The position numbers and the translations under genes were made by a program. From positions 2,313,501 to 2,377,500 of the forward strand of contig NZ_CP139979.1 in assembly GCF_034424525.1 (NCBI RefSeq): a stretch of DNA of 64,000 bases, read 5' to 3'. Below, piece by piece: positions 1-8,443 of the stretch; position 1 is the first letter of the stretch, and each line of letters starts with the position of its first letter. The DNA comes from Sphingobium yanoikuyae. Lineage in GTDB: Bacteria; Pseudomonadota; Alphaproteobacteria; Sphingomonadales; Sphingomonadaceae. The notes under the pieces are model-generated. The model was not told the DNA's origin. It saw only the letters and a list, made by a program, of their open reading frames with translations, and did no database searches.

Positions 1-120
1 AGCGCGAAAAGGACTGATCTACGAAAAGGCCGGCCGCAACGCCGGCCTTATGGGATGGCCCGCCCCTTTTCCCCGGCATCGGATATGATGCTGGTGCTTG
101 AAGAGGAAAGGAGCGGACCG

Positions 121-1152
121 ATGTCTATTGTGATCCTTGGCGTTGATTTGGGCAAGAATGCCTGCAGTGTGGTGGGCGTGGATGCGTCGGGAGCTGTCGT
201 CGTACGCAGGTCGATGCGCCGCCAGACGCTGGTCGACTACGTTGCCAAGCTTCCTGTGTGCGTGGTCGCGATGGAGGCATGTTGCGGTGCCCATTATCTG
301 GGGCGCCTGTTCGCCGCGCACGGACATGAGATCCGGCTGATGTCGCCGGAGTACGTACGGCCGTATGTCAAAGCACAGAAGAACGATGACCGCGACGCCG
401 AGGGGATCGCCGAGGCCGCCTCGCGTCCAACGATGCGCTTCGTCGAACTCAAGACCCAGGAGCAGTTGGACATCCAGACGCTCCACCGGGTTCGCTCGCG
501 CCTGGTGGCTGAGCGCAGGAGCCTGACCAACCAGTTGCGGGCGATCCTGCTGGAGCGCGGGACCATTTTCCCGGTTGGGCGGCGCAAGCTGGAACTCGGC
601 ATCGATGCCCTGCTGGCCGATGAGGATACGACCTTGTCACCGCGTCTGCGCCAGTTGGTGGCCGAACTGCGTGCCGAATGGCGCGAACTCGATACCAGGG
701 TGGAAACGCTGAACGGCGAGTTTGTCGAGCTGGCGCGCAATGACGCGGCTGCCCGGCGGCTCACATCCATCCCCGGCGTCGGGGTGCTGAACGCAACTGC
801 CCTGATTGCAGCCGTGGGCGATGCCAGCAGCTTTGCCAAAGCCCGAGACCTGGGTGCCTGGCTCGGTCTGGTGCCCCGTCAGCATACTACCGGCGGCAAG
901 CCGCGGCTGCTCGGCATCTCCAAGCGAGGCAACACCTACTTGCGCACCTTGCTCATCCACGGTGCCCGAGCAGCATTGCCGTCGCTGGCGCGAAGCGAGA
1001 CCCCGTTGGGGCGCTGGTTGACAGGAATGATCGAGCGAGGAGTCCACCGCAATGCTATCGTCGTCGCGCTGGCCAACAAGCTGGCGCGGATCGCATGGGC
1101 GGCCTTGCGCAAGGACGCGACGTTCGAACGCGGCTACCCAGTCGCGGCATAA
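121..1152 (+). CDS. IS110 family transposase (DEDD recombinase)
   Basis: 343-residue recombinase of the IS110/IS1111 family, which moves DNA through a RuvC-like DEDD domain guided by a bridge RNA. The N-terminal domain shows D9 (GVDLGK), E52 (AMEACCG) and the KxDxxDA motif with D89 and D92. The C-terminal Transposase_20 part contains IPGVG near residue 218 and the conserved TGGKPRLLGISKRGN block. The ATG at 121 is chosen because a strong GAGGAAAGGAG precedes it; an in-frame ATG at 55 exists but has no ribosome site. Where many relatives carry Ser-Ser or Ser-Thr before GGK this protein has Thr-Thr, so whether the nucleophilic serine is present needs an alignment. The reading frame is intact. 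Confidence 0.93.
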   Translation: MSIVILGVDLGKNACSVVGVDASGAVVVRRSMRRQTLVDYVAKLPVCVVAMEACCGAHYLGRLFAAHGHEIRLMSPEYVRPYVKAQKNDDRDAEGIAEAASRPTMRFVELKTQEQLDIQTLHRVRSRLVAERRSLTNQLRAILLERGTIFPVGRRKLELGIDALLADEDTTLSPRLRQLVAELRAEWRELDTRVETLNGEFVELARNDAAARRLTSIPGVGVLNATALIAAVGDASSFAKARDLGAWLGLVPRQHTTGGKPRLLGISKRGNTYLRTLLIHGARAALPSLARSETPLGRWLTGMIERGVHRNAIVVALANKLARIAWAALRKDATFERGYPVAA

Positions 1153-1370
1153 CCGGATCGGCCGCACGCATCTTCGTGCATAGGCCAACGATGTTTGCAG
1201 GAAGGATCGTGAAGATGGCCTGACAGTCGATCGGCGTCTGGAAAGCCCGGCCAAAAAAATGGCACTCGTTGCCGGCGTCTTTATTGTGGCTCCAGACGTG
1301 CGGATGTCCATCTTGGCCATGGGGTCACCCATGAGACCGCATACGTTGACGCAGACTGATCAGAACACTT
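1153..1370 (+). ncRNA. Candidate bridge RNA in the 3' arm of the IS
   Basis: The non-coding arm after the transposase folds into nested stems visible by eye: AAGATGG (1212-1218) pairs with CCATCTT (1308-1314), and inside it CGTCTGGA (1235-1242) pairs with TCCAGACG (1291-1298). These two helices are separated by an asymmetric internal loop of 16 and 9 bases, and cap a GGCA/TGCC hairpin at 1261-1273. A second hairpin, CATGGG/CCCATG with loop GTCA, follows at 1318-1333. Stem-internal loop-stem units are how bridge RNAs present guide sequences. No transcript evidence is available here, and the ends are approximate. Confidence 0.45.
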
Positions 1371-1440
1371 CAAAATCCCCCTTGCAGACGGGGCGGGCCA
1401 TACGTTTTTTTATGCGCCTTTGGCGCGCCTGCACCGCTTC

Positions 1441-1466
1441 CGAAATGCGCTCTTTCGCGCATTTCG
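1441..1466. repeat. Perfect 10-bp palindromic hairpin beside the IS
   Basis: CGAAATGCGC (1441-1450) and GCGCATTTCG (1457-1466) form a perfect stem around a 6-base loop, ten bases after the stop codon of the TauE/SafE gene read on the minus strand. It could be that gene's terminator, although no T-tract follows directly, or a REP-like target beside which the IS inserted. Confidence 0.5.
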
Positions 1467-1476
1467 AGACAGCCTC

Positions 1477-2229
1477 TCAACCGATCAGCGCATCCACCAT
1501 CAGCTTGAGCCCCAACAGCACCATCAGCACATAGATGAGCGTATAGAAGCGCGCAGCGTCCACCCGCCGCACCAGCCATACCCCGGCAAAGGTCGAGACC
1601 ACCGCCACCGGCACCAGCAGCGCCGTCGCCATCAGATTGGCATGGGTGAACTGGCCCAGCGCAGCATAGGCGGGCACCTTCATCCAGTTCATGACAGCAA
1701 AGGCAACAGCCGTGGTGCCAACCAGCATGTCGCGTGGCAGCTTTTTGGGCAGCACCCACATCTGGAAGGGCGGCGATCCGGCATGGGCGATCTGGCTGGT
1801 GAAGCCGCTCGCGACGCCAAACAGCGTGCCGACCCAGCCCGGCGAGGTCGAGGGCAGGACGATCGCCCCGCCCCGCTCCACCCAGAGCCGCTGCAGCCCG
1901 AACAGGGTGGAAATGGCGCCAAGCGCGCCCAGCACCGCGGTTTCGGAAACCTGCGCCGCGAACCAGTAGCCCAGCCCGACGCCGATCGCCATGCCCGGCA
2001 GCATCACCGCCAGGATATGCCCGTCCCAACTGCGGCGGAACGCCCAGACGCTGACCGCATCCTGCAGGATCAGGATCGGCAGCAGGATCGCCGCGCCGCG
2101 TACCGGGTCGACGCCCAGCGCCATGATCGGCATGGCCAGCGCCCCGACCCCGGCAAAGCCGCCCTTGGCAAGCCCCGATATGATGACGGCGATGATGGCA
2201 CAGGCGAGATAGAGAAGGTCGGGACTCAT
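1477..2229 (-). CDS. Sulfite exporter TauE/SafE family permease
   Basis: 250-residue integral membrane protein of the TauE/SafE family. These permeases carry small anions such as sulfite, sulfoacetate or other carboxylates across the inner membrane; the substrate cannot be told from sequence. The N-terminus starts with a hydrophobic helix followed by the SGLAKGGFAGVGAL glycine-rich segment typical of the family's first repeat. A second half of hydrophobic helices contains VASGFTSQIAHAGSPPF, the matching second-repeat motif. The length is normal. The gene is followed by a palindrome and the IS, which has therefore landed just behind it without breaking it. Confidence 0.88.
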   Translation of the reverse strand: MSPDLLYLACAIIAVIISGLAKGGFAGVGALAMPIMALGVDPVRGAAILLPILILQDAVSVWAFRRSWDGHILAVMLPGMAIGVGLGYWFAAQVSETAVLGALGAISTLFGLQRLWVERGGAIVLPSTSPGWVGTLFGVASGFTSQIAHAGSPPFQMWVLPKKLPRDMLVGTTAVAFAVMNWMKVPAYAALGQFTHANLMATALLVPVAVVSTFAGVWLVRRVDAARFYTLIYVLMVLLGLKLMVDALIG

Positions 2230-2300
2230 GCCCCAGCCTTATAAGCAGTTGCCGGCAAAGAGAATAAGCGGCGCGACCTGGGCCACCCCGCCCGTGACAT

Positions 2301-3530
2301 TCAGTTCCGTTCGCGCCCCAGATTGGGCAGGAAGGCGGTGAGCAGGCCGATCGCCGGCAGGAAGGCGCAGACCCGGAACACCATCTCGATGCTGCTATGG
2401 TCCGCCAGCCAGCCCAGCCCGGCCGCGCCCAGCCCGCCCATGCCGAAGGAGAAGCCGAAGAACAGGCCCGAGATCATGCCGACCTTGCCGGGCACCAGTT
2501 CCTGCGCGAAGACGACGATCGCGGGGAAGGCGGAGGCGAGGATCAGACCGATGACCACGGTCAGCGGCCCGCTCCAGAACAGCCCCGCATAGGGCAGCGC
2601 CAGGGTGAAGGGCAGCGCCCCCAGGATCGAGAACCAGATCACATATTTGCGCCCGAACCGGTCGCCCAGCGGCCCGCCCGCGACCGTACCGACCGCCACC
2701 GCCGCCAGGAAGGCGAACAGATGGAGCTGCGCATTCTGCACCGACAGGTCGAACCGCTGGATCAGGTAGAAGGTATAATAACTCGTCAGGCTGGCGAGAT
2801 AGACATATTTGGAGAAGATCAGCGCCAGCAGGATGGCGATGCCCCGCGCCGCCTGCCCACGCGGCAGTTCGACATGCAGCGCGCCGGCGCCACCGACCTG
2901 CAACCGGCTGAGGCCATGATGGCGATACCAGTTGGCGACATTCCACAGCACCGCGCCCGACAGCAACGCCAGCAGCGCGAAGAAGGCCAGGCTCGACTGG
3001 CCCCAGCGCACCACGACCAGCGCCGCCGCCAGCGGCCCCAGCGCCTGCCCCGCATTGCCGCCGACCTGGAACAGCGACTGGGCAAGGCCATGGCGACCGC
3101 CCGCCGCCATCCGCGCCACGCGCGAGGATTCGGGATGGAAGACCGAGGAACCGACGCCCAGCAGCGCCGCGCCGACCAGCACCAATCCATAGCTGTGCGC
3201 GATCGACAGCACGGTCAGGCCCGCCAGCGAGAAGAGCGTGCCGCCCGGCAGCGCCATCGGCGTCGGCCGCTTGTCGGCATAGAGGCCGATCATCGGCTGC
3301 AGGATCGACGCGGTAATCTGATAGACCAGGGTCACCATGCCGATCTGGCCGAAGCTCAGATGTAGCTCGCTCTTGAGGCCCGGATAGATGGCGGGAAGCA
3401 GCGACTGCATCATGTCGTTGAGCAGATGGCAGAAGCTGATCGCCACGATCACGCCAAATGCCGTGCCGCCCACTGCCAATTGTGCGCCTGCCTTATCTAT
3501 CCCAACCCTGTCTATCCGCGTCTCTTTCAT
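2301..3530 (-). CDS. MFS exporter, fosmidomycin-resistance (Fsr) type
   Basis: 409-residue major facilitator with about 12 hydrophobic helices. The start NDMMQSLLPAIYPGLK and the first-loop motif GLYADKRPTPMAL are typical of the Fsr-like drug exporter branch; the second half repeats the pattern at GDRFGRK. The open frame extends 30 codons upstream, but the ATG at 3530 (MKETRID) has the ribosome site AGAAAGGAA at good spacing and the upstream stretch has protein-poor composition. It is transcribed divergently from an AraC-type regulator 92 bases away, the classic layout of an efflux gene and its local activator. Confidence 0.87.
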   Translation of the reverse strand: MKETRIDRVGIDKAGAQLAVGGTAFGVIVAISFCHLLNDMMQSLLPAIYPGLKSELHLSFGQIGMVTLVYQITASILQPMIGLYADKRPTPMALPGGTLFSLAGLTVLSIAHSYGLVLVGAALLGVGSSVFHPESSRVARMAAGGRHGLAQSLFQVGGNAGQALGPLAAALVVVRWGQSSLAFFALLALLSGAVLWNVANWYRHHGLSRLQVGGAGALHVELPRGQAARGIAILLALIFSKYVYLASLTSYYTFYLIQRFDLSVQNAQLHLFAFLAAVAVGTVAGGPLGDRFGRKYVIWFSILGALPFTLALPYAGLFWSGPLTVVIGLILASAFPAIVVFAQELVPGKVGMISGLFFGFSFGMGGLGAAGLGWLADHSSIEMVFRVCAFLPAIGLLTAFLPNLGRERN

Positions 3531-3622
3531 TGTCCGTTCCTTTCTGAGGCCGGACCGATTAGCGCTTCCCTTCCCGTCCCGCTCCCGCATATGGGTCAAT
3601 CTCTTTTGCGATCGGGACAATC

Positions 3623-4387
3623 ATGGATCAGCGGCACCCGGACGATCATGAGCATGTGCCCCGGCCGGTGGTCGGCATCGGCAATGATTATCCGCCCTCC
3701 TTCGAACTGGCCGAGCATCAGCATCGCCGCGGGCAATTGCTTTATGCCGCGTCCGGCGTGGTCGCGGTCAGCACGCCGCAGGGCGCCTGGGTCGCCCCAC
3801 CCGAACGGGCCGTCTGGATTCCGGGCGGCACGCCCCATGCGGTGCGGATGGTCGGCGCGGTGCAGACGCGCAGCGTGCTGGTCGACCAGGCCGTCTATCC
3901 CGGCCTGGCCCGATCCTGCCGGGTGCTCGGCGTGTCACCATTGCTGCGCCAGCTATTGGTGGAGGCCGCCCATGTTCCGATCGAATATGAGGAAGCGGCG
4001 CGCGATGGCCTGGTCATGCGGTTGCTGGTGGCGGAGATCGAGCGGGCGCCGCTGATCCCGCTCGCCGTGCCCTTCCCGCGCCATGCCGCGCTTGCGTCGC
4101 GCTGCCACGCCTTTGTCGAACAGCCACAGGCCCATGTGACGATCGACCAATGGGCCGACGCGCTGGCCATGAACCGGCGCCGCTTTACCCGGCTGTTCCG
4201 GCAGGAAACGGGGATGAGCTTCGCGCAATGGCGGCAACAGGCCTGCCTGTCGGCGGCCCTGCCCCGGCTGGCGGCGGGCGAAGCGATCACGACGATCGCG
4301 CTGGATCTGGGCTATGACGGGCCGGCCAATTTCTCGACCATGTTCAAGCGGGCGCTGGGCGTCTCGCCCAGCCGCTATCGCCCATGA
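3623..4387 (+). CDS. AraC family transcriptional regulator with cupin sensor domain
   Basis: 254-residue regulator. Residues about 20-90 form the AraC N-terminal cupin (HQHRRGQLLYAASG, then WIPGGTPHAVRM), and residues about 150-254 carry the two helix-turn-helix units, including WADALAMNRRRFTRLFRQETG and the closing GVSPSRYRP signature. The domain order is that of NimR-type regulators, which control adjacent efflux genes. Its divergent position beside the MFS exporter suggests that it controls that gene from the 92-base shared intergenic region. The inducer is not predictable. Confidence 0.87.
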   Translation: MDQRHPDDHEHVPRPVVGIGNDYPPSFELAEHQHRRGQLLYAASGVVAVSTPQGAWVAPPERAVWIPGGTPHAVRMVGAVQTRSVLVDQAVYPGLARSCRVLGVSPLLRQLLVEAAHVPIEYEEAARDGLVMRLLVAEIERAPLIPLAVPFPRHAALASRCHAFVEQPQAHVTIDQWADALAMNRRRFTRLFRQETGMSFAQWRQQACLSAALPRLAAGEAITTIALDLGYDGPANFSTMFKRALGVSPSRYRP

Positions 4388-4390
4388 TCC

Positions 4391-4543
4391 TCAGGCGGAC
4401 TTGGCGCGATAGCCCACCAGCAGGCCGAAGCAGAAGGTTGCAAACAAAGCGAGCTGGACCCGCCCATGCGGGTCATCATAGCCCACAATCTGCTGCCCCC
4501 AGGCAAAAAGCCCCACAAACATTGCCAGTGCCAGACCGGACAT
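4391..4543 (-). CDS. Small membrane protein, 50 residues, unknown function
   Basis: A 50-codon ORF that begins MSGLALAMFVGLFAWG and ends FCFGLLVGYRAKSA. Two hydrophobic segments (about residues 3-16 and 33-46) are joined by a short polar loop with YDDPHGR, so a two-helix inner-membrane protein is the natural reading. A weak purine-rich sequence (AGGGATATGG) precedes the ATG. It sits convergent to the AraC gene and divergent from purS, filling what would otherwise be an empty 300-base gap. No family is recognised. Confidence 0.55.
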   Translation of the reverse strand: MSGLALAMFVGLFAWGQQIVGYDDPHGRVQLALFATFCFGLLVGYRAKSA

Positions 4544-4696
4544 GCACCATATCCCTGTAAAAACGCTGCCGTCAGATTATCCTCAGCTTCCTAAGAAAGT
4601 CATAATCTCTTGCCTGCGCGCCGCGCCGCGCCTAGGGGGAGCGGCAAAGTTCATCCCCCCGCATCGGCGGGCGGCATGCCAAGGAGTTTGCACCTC

Positions 4697-4930
4697 ATGA
4701 AAGCCCGCATCTTCGTCACTCTCAAGGGCGGCGTCCTCGATCCGCAGGGCCGTGCGATCCATCACGCGCTCGAAGGCCTGGGCTTTGGCGGCGTCAACGA
4801 CGTGCGCGCCGGCAAGCTCATTGAGCTGGACCTGGCCGATGGCACCAGCGACGAAGATATCGACGCCATGTGCCGCAAGCTGCTGGCCAACACGGTCATC
4901 GAAAATTATCGCATCGAAAAGGTGGCCTGA
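4697..4930 (+). CDS. purS: Phosphoribosylformylglycinamidine synthase subunit PurS
   Basis: 77-residue PurS, the small bridging subunit of the three-part FGAM synthase (PurS-PurQ-PurL) in purine synthesis. It shows the family start MKARIFVTLKGGVLDPQG and the compact beta-alpha-beta fold ending NTVIENYRIEKV. The ATG at 4697 follows AAGGAG ten bases upstream; the frame stays open further 5' but without homology. purQ follows after three bases, so the two are one transcript. purL is not in the window. Confidence 0.97.
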   Translation: MKARIFVTLKGGVLDPQGRAIHHALEGLGFGGVNDVRAGKLIELDLADGTSDEDIDAMCRKLLANTVIENYRIEKVA

Positions 4931-4933
4931 GCC

Positions 4934-5608
4934 ATGAAGAGCGCCGTCATCGTCTTTCCGGGCAGCAATTGCGACCGCGACCTGGCGGTGGCGTTCGAGG
5001 CTGCGACCGGTTCCAAGCCCACCATGGTGTGGCATCGCGATACCGAACTGCCCGACGACATCGACCTGATCGGCGTACCCGGCGGCTTTTCCTATGGCGA
5101 CTATCTGCGCTCCGGCGCGATGGCCGCCCGCTCGCCGGTGATGCAGGCCGTCGCCCGCGCCGCCGACCGGGGCGCCTTTGTCCTGGGCATCTGCAACGGC
5201 TTCCAGGTGCTGACCGAAAGCGGCCTGCTGCCCGGCGCGCTGCTGCGCAACGCCGGCGGTCATTTCGTCTGCCGCGACGTCGCCCTGACCGTCGAGAACG
5301 CCCAGAGCGCCTTCACCAGCCGCTATGCCGCCGGCGAAGCGATCAGCTTCCCGGTCGCCCATCATGACGGCAATTATTTCGCCGACGACGCCACGCTCGA
5401 TCGGCTGGAAGGCGAAGGCCGCGTCGCGCTGCGCTACGCCCAGAACATCAACGGCTCGGCCCGCAACATCGCCGGTGTGCTGAACGAAGCCGGCAATGTG
5501 CTGGGCATGATGCCCCACCCCGAGCGCGTGATCGAACCGGCCCATGGCAACACCGACGGCCAGCGCCTGTTCGCCGGCCTGGTCGAGGGCCTTCTCGCCC
5601 GCGCCTGA
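4934..5608 (+). CDS. purQ: Phosphoribosylformylglycinamidine synthase glutaminase subunit PurQ
   Basis: 224-residue class I glutamine amidotransferase that supplies ammonia to PurL for FGAR to FGAM conversion. The family start FPGSNCDRD is present, the nucleophile cysteine sits in [10 protein letters not shown] near residue 87, and the catalytic His/Glu pair is in MMPHPERV near the C-terminus. The length is typical of the stand-alone PurQ of alphaproteobacteria. It is co-transcribed with purS and followed by a strong intrinsic terminator. Confidence 0.97.
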   Translation: MKSAVIVFPGSNCDRDLAVAFEAATGSKPTMVWHRDTELPDDIDLIGVPGGFSYGDYLRSGAMAARSPVMQAVARAADRGAFVLGICNGFQVLTESGLLPGALLRNAGGHFVCRDVALTVENAQSAFTSRYAAGEAISFPVAHHDGNYFADDATLDRLEGEGRVALRYAQNINGSARNIAGVLNEAGNVLGMMPHPERVIEPAHGNTDGQRLFAGLVEGLLARA

Positions 5609-5633
5609 TCCTCCGGATCGAGATCACAAAAAA

Positions 5634-5666
5634 GCCCGCCGCGCATCAGCGCGGCGGGCTTTTTTT
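5634..5666 (+). terminator. Rho-independent terminator of purSQ
   Basis: Perfect 11-bp GC stem GCCCGCCGCGC / GCGCGGCGGGC with loop ATCA, followed by seven T. A run of six A precedes the stem, so it could also work on the other strand. Confidence 0.93.
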
Positions 5667-5756
5667 ACGTCCGGCTGCGGCGATGCCGGCATCGGTCCTG
5701 ACTTGCATCATTCCCCCTTCGTTCTACACGAGATGGACAATCACCAAGGGGGATCA

Positions 5757-6287
5757 ATGATCAGCCAATCGCGCGCGCAGCTGATGGCCTTGCTGCTATT
5801 GCCGACGGCCGCTCAAGCCGCCGAATCCGGCACGATCGCGGTTCCCGAAGCGGTCCTTGCGCTAAATGGCTGCTGGCAAGGCGAAGGCAACGTGATGGGC
5901 AAGCCGGTCCGTGTGTCCATCCGCAGTCAGCCCATAGCGCTCGATGCCATGCTCGCACTCGATGTGGAAAGCAGCGCCCTGGCCGATCCCAAGGATCGCT
6001 ACGCCGCGCATCTGATCTTCGGCGGCACCAAAAAATCCCATCCGATCATCGGTTTCTGGGCCGATAGTTTCGGCGGCGCCTTCACCGCCCTTGGCGAAGG
6101 CGAAAGCCAGCCCGATGGCTTCGACATCGGCTATGCCTATCCCGACGCGACCTTCGTCAACCGTTGGCGCATCAAAGGCGCGCAACTGACATGGAGCATC
6201 GTCGCGCGGGATGAGGCAAATGCCGAAAAGCCCTTCGCCAGCTACAGCCTCCACAAGGTTGCGTGCGCGCCCGCCAAGGCGCCCTAA
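5757..6287 (+). CDS. Exported protein of unknown function
   Basis: 176 residues from the ATG at 5757, which has AAGGGGGATCA directly upstream; a second in-frame ATG lies 24 bases earlier. Residues 1 to about 20 form a short signal peptide ending AAQAAES. The mature part starts with LNGCWQGEGNVMGKPVRVSI and looks like a small beta-rich, lipocalin-like domain (WADSFGGAFTALGEG, later FVNRWRIKGAQLTWSI). Two cysteines, in NGCW and KVACAP, could form a disulfide. No named family can be assigned with certainty. Confidence 0.72.
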   Translation: MISQSRAQLMALLLLPTAAQAAESGTIAVPEAVLALNGCWQGEGNVMGKPVRVSIRSQPIALDAMLALDVESSALADPKDRYAAHLIFGGTKKSHPIIGFWADSFGGAFTALGEGESQPDGFDIGYAYPDATFVNRWRIKGAQLTWSIVARDEANAEKPFASYSLHKVACAPAKAP

Positions 6288-6300
6288 ACGATCAGGCTCT
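6286..6300 (+). repeat. Half copy of a dispersed palindromic repeat
   Basis: AAACGATCAGGCTCT here is the exact reverse complement of 24289-24303, the left arm of the palindrome found 18 kb away. It overlaps the TAA stop of the exported protein and lies just before the convergent autokinase stop, an intergenic position typical of REP-like sequences. Confidence 0.6.
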
Positions 6301-8443
6301 AGCCGCCCCGGTGATAGTCATAGTCATAGGCCCGGCCATGCGCCTTGGTCAGCACGGCGCCGACGATCGAGCCGCCGGCCCGGCGCAGTCGTTCCACTGC
6401 CACCCGCAGGCCGCCATGATGGTTACGGCCCCATTCGACCACCAGCAGCGTGACCTGCACCTTGGCGGCGAGCAGTTGCGCGTCGGACATGCCCAGGATC
6501 GGCGGCGCATCGATCAGCACCGTGTCATAGCGGTCGCGCACCGCGCCCAGCAGCGCGTCGAGCGCCGGGGTGGAGAGCAATTCCGCCGGATTGGGCGGCA
6601 CCGCGCCACAGGGCAGCAGTGATACGCCCGCGACACCGCTGTCGAGGATCAGATCCTCGACCTTGCCCTGCCCGGTCAGCACCTCGCTGATGCCGCGCGT
6701 CGCGGTCACCCGGAACAGACTGTGCTGCACCGGCCGGCGCATGTCGGCGTCGATCACCAGCACCTTCTTGTCCAGCCGCGCCAGCGCGCGGGCCAGCGCG
6801 TTGACGGTCAGCGACTTGCCTTCCTCCTCCTGCGCGCTGGTGACGAGAATGGAGCGCGGCAGGCCGGCAACCGATGCCAATTGCAGCGACGCCGCGATCG
6901 GCGCGAAGATGTCCGGTGCGCTCGGCTGGTCGCCCGTGGTCGGCACTGCGCCCAGCAGCGGCAGATCGACCCGCTCCGCCAGCGTATCGGCCGACGTCAC
7001 CGCATCGTCGAACATGTGCCGCGCCGCGATCAGCAGCAGGCCCAGCAGCATGCCGCCAAGCAGCGCGACCAGCATGATCTGGCCGGCATGGGGGGCAAAG
7101 GGCGTGGTCGGCACCGCCGCCCGGTCGAGCGGCTGGATGCGGCCGGCCTGGAAGCCCGCCTGCGACGCCATGTCGCGATAACGCTGCAACAGGCTGTCAT
7201 GCAGCAGACGATAGGTTTCGACCGACCGGCTCATCATGCTCATCTGCATGTCGCGGCCGCGCTCGACCCGTGCATCGCCTTCCAGCGCGGCGATTTCCGA
7301 AGCGATCTGCTTCTCGCCATGCGCCGCGACCTCATATTCCTGGCGCAGCGACGCGCGGATAGTGTTGGCCATGCTCTCGGCCTGATCGTCAAGCGCCGCC
7401 AGCCGCGCCCGCGCCTCGCGCATTTCGGGGTGGGCATCCTTGCGGAACTGCCGTTCCTCGACCAGCGCCGCGCGCGCCTGCGCCCGCTCCGCCATCAATT
7501 GCTGCATGGCGCCGTTGCCCAGCACCTCGGGCAGCGTCTCGGCGCTCGCCGCCTTCGCGCTTTCCCAGCGCTTCTGCGCGGCGATACGGTCAGCGACGGC
7601 CTGCGCGCGGAAGGCGTTGAGCTGCGCCAGACGCGCCGCGGTCGACCCTTCCGGCACCGGTGCGGCGTCCGGCTTTGCATCCTTGCCGTCGCTCTTCTTG
7701 TTCTCGTCCGTGACCGCCTCGGCCGGCACAGCGCCGGTGCGCGAGGCATAGACCGCCAGATCGCGCTCGGCCCGTTCCAGATCCTTGCGCGCGCCATCCA
7801 GCTCGCCCAGCAGGAAGCGACGCGCCTGCACGCCGGATTCAAAGCCGCGCTTCAGGTCCGCCCGGATCAGGCTGTCGGCATAGCTGTTCGCCACCCGCGC
7901 CGACAAGGCCGGATCGGCGCTGACGAAGCTGATGCGCAGCACCCGCGACTTGCCCGGCAATTCGACCTGCAGATTGTCGCGCAGCAGCTTGATGACCTGC
8001 TCATGTTCGACCTGGCGCTGGGTCAGGCTGCCCTGCCCCTGTGCCGGCCGGCGCGCATCCATGCCCTGGAAGAAGACCGGGCTGCCGACCAGCGCCAGAT
8101 CGCGCGCAACATCCTCGGCCAGTGCCCGGCTGCGCAGCACTTCCAGCTCGGTCTGCATCATGCTTTCCGTGTCGGCCGCGCTGACCGGCTTCTGCATCGC
8201 GCCGGCCCCGGCGGCCCCCGCCGGCACATCCTCCACCTCGACCGAGGCGGTCGCGCGATAGTCAGGCGTCGACAGCAGGATATAGATGACGCCCGCCAGC
8301 ACGCAGAGCGCCATGGTGACGAACAGGATGACGCGGTGCCGCCGCACCACGGTCCATGTGCCGCGCGCGCTCTCGACAAAGCGGGTGGTGCGATCTTCCT
8401 CGCCGGCCTGACGCTGTTCCAGTTCGATGATCCGGGACACCAT
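6299..8443 (-). CDS. Polysaccharide co-polymerase / tyrosine autokinase (Wzc-like BY-kinase)
   Basis: 714 residues from the ATG at 8443; a TTG one codon earlier is also open. Order: Wzz-type N-terminal segment with TM1 about 37-58, long periplasmic coiled coil about 200-400, a GNVR-like stretch, TM2 near 455-475, and a cytoplasmic BY-kinase. Walker A (EEEGKS) is at about 540, Walker A' (VLVIDADMRRP) near 563 and Walker B (VLIDAPP) near 643. The tail ends YDYDYHRGG, a very short tyrosine cluster for autophosphorylation. It controls chain length and export of a capsule or exopolysaccharide with the Wza-like lipoprotein, whose stop overlaps this start (TGATG). Confidence 0.93.
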   Translation of the reverse strand: MVSRIIELEQRQAGEEDRTTRFVESARGTWTVVRRHRVILFVTMALCVLAGVIYILLSTPDYRATASVEVEDVPAGAAGAGAMQKPVSAADTESMMQTELEVLRSRALAEDVARDLALVGSPVFFQGMDARRPAQGQGSLTQRQVEHEQVIKLLRDNLQVELPGKSRVLRISFVSADPALSARVANSYADSLIRADLKRGFESGVQARRFLLGELDGARKDLERAERDLAVYASRTGAVPAEAVTDENKKSDGKDAKPDAAPVPEGSTAARLAQLNAFRAQAVADRIAAQKRWESAKAASAETLPEVLGNGAMQQLMAERAQARAALVEERQFRKDAHPEMREARARLAALDDQAESMANTIRASLRQEYEVAAHGEKQIASEIAALEGDARVERGRDMQMSMMSRSVETYRLLHDSLLQRYRDMASQAGFQAGRIQPLDRAAVPTTPFAPHAGQIMLVALLGGMLLGLLLIAARHMFDDAVTSADTLAERVDLPLLGAVPTTGDQPSAPDIFAPIAASLQLASVAGLPRSILVTSAQEEEGKSLTVNALARALARLDKKVLVIDADMRRPVQHSLFRVTATRGISEVLTGQGKVEDLILDSGVAGVSLLPCGAVPPNPAELLSTPALDALLGAVRDRYDTVLIDAPPILGMSDAQLLAAKVQVTLLVVEWGRNHHGGLRVAVERLRRAGGSIVGAVLTKAHGRAYDYDYHRGG

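Larger units (their letters stand above)
1..1390 (+). mobile_element. IS110/IS1111-type insertion sequence (left end may lie outside the window)
   Basis: One transposase gene is flanked by non-coding arms of at least 120 bases on the left and about 230 bases on the right. No classical terminal inverted repeats are visible, as expected for IS110-type elements. The right limit is a guess: an octamer GACTGATC occurs near both arms (about 12-19 and 1352-1359), and sequence character changes near 1390. The right arm is the longer visible one and is strongly structured, which is the arrangement reported for the IS1111 subgroup. Exact ends need comparison with an empty site. Confidence 0.6.

Noticed and set aside
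26..49. Hairpin AAGGCCGGC/GCCGGCCTT at the window start as a terminator
   Set aside because: The T-run is only convincing on the minus strand, where no gene ends; it may belong to the IS left arm or to a gene outside the window, so it is not listed as a terminator.
2397..3365. Long plus-strand ORF opposite the MFS gene
   Set aside because: Composition (His/Gln/Arg-rich, no hydrophobic core) is that of an antisense shadow; the minus-strand frame has clear MFS motifs.
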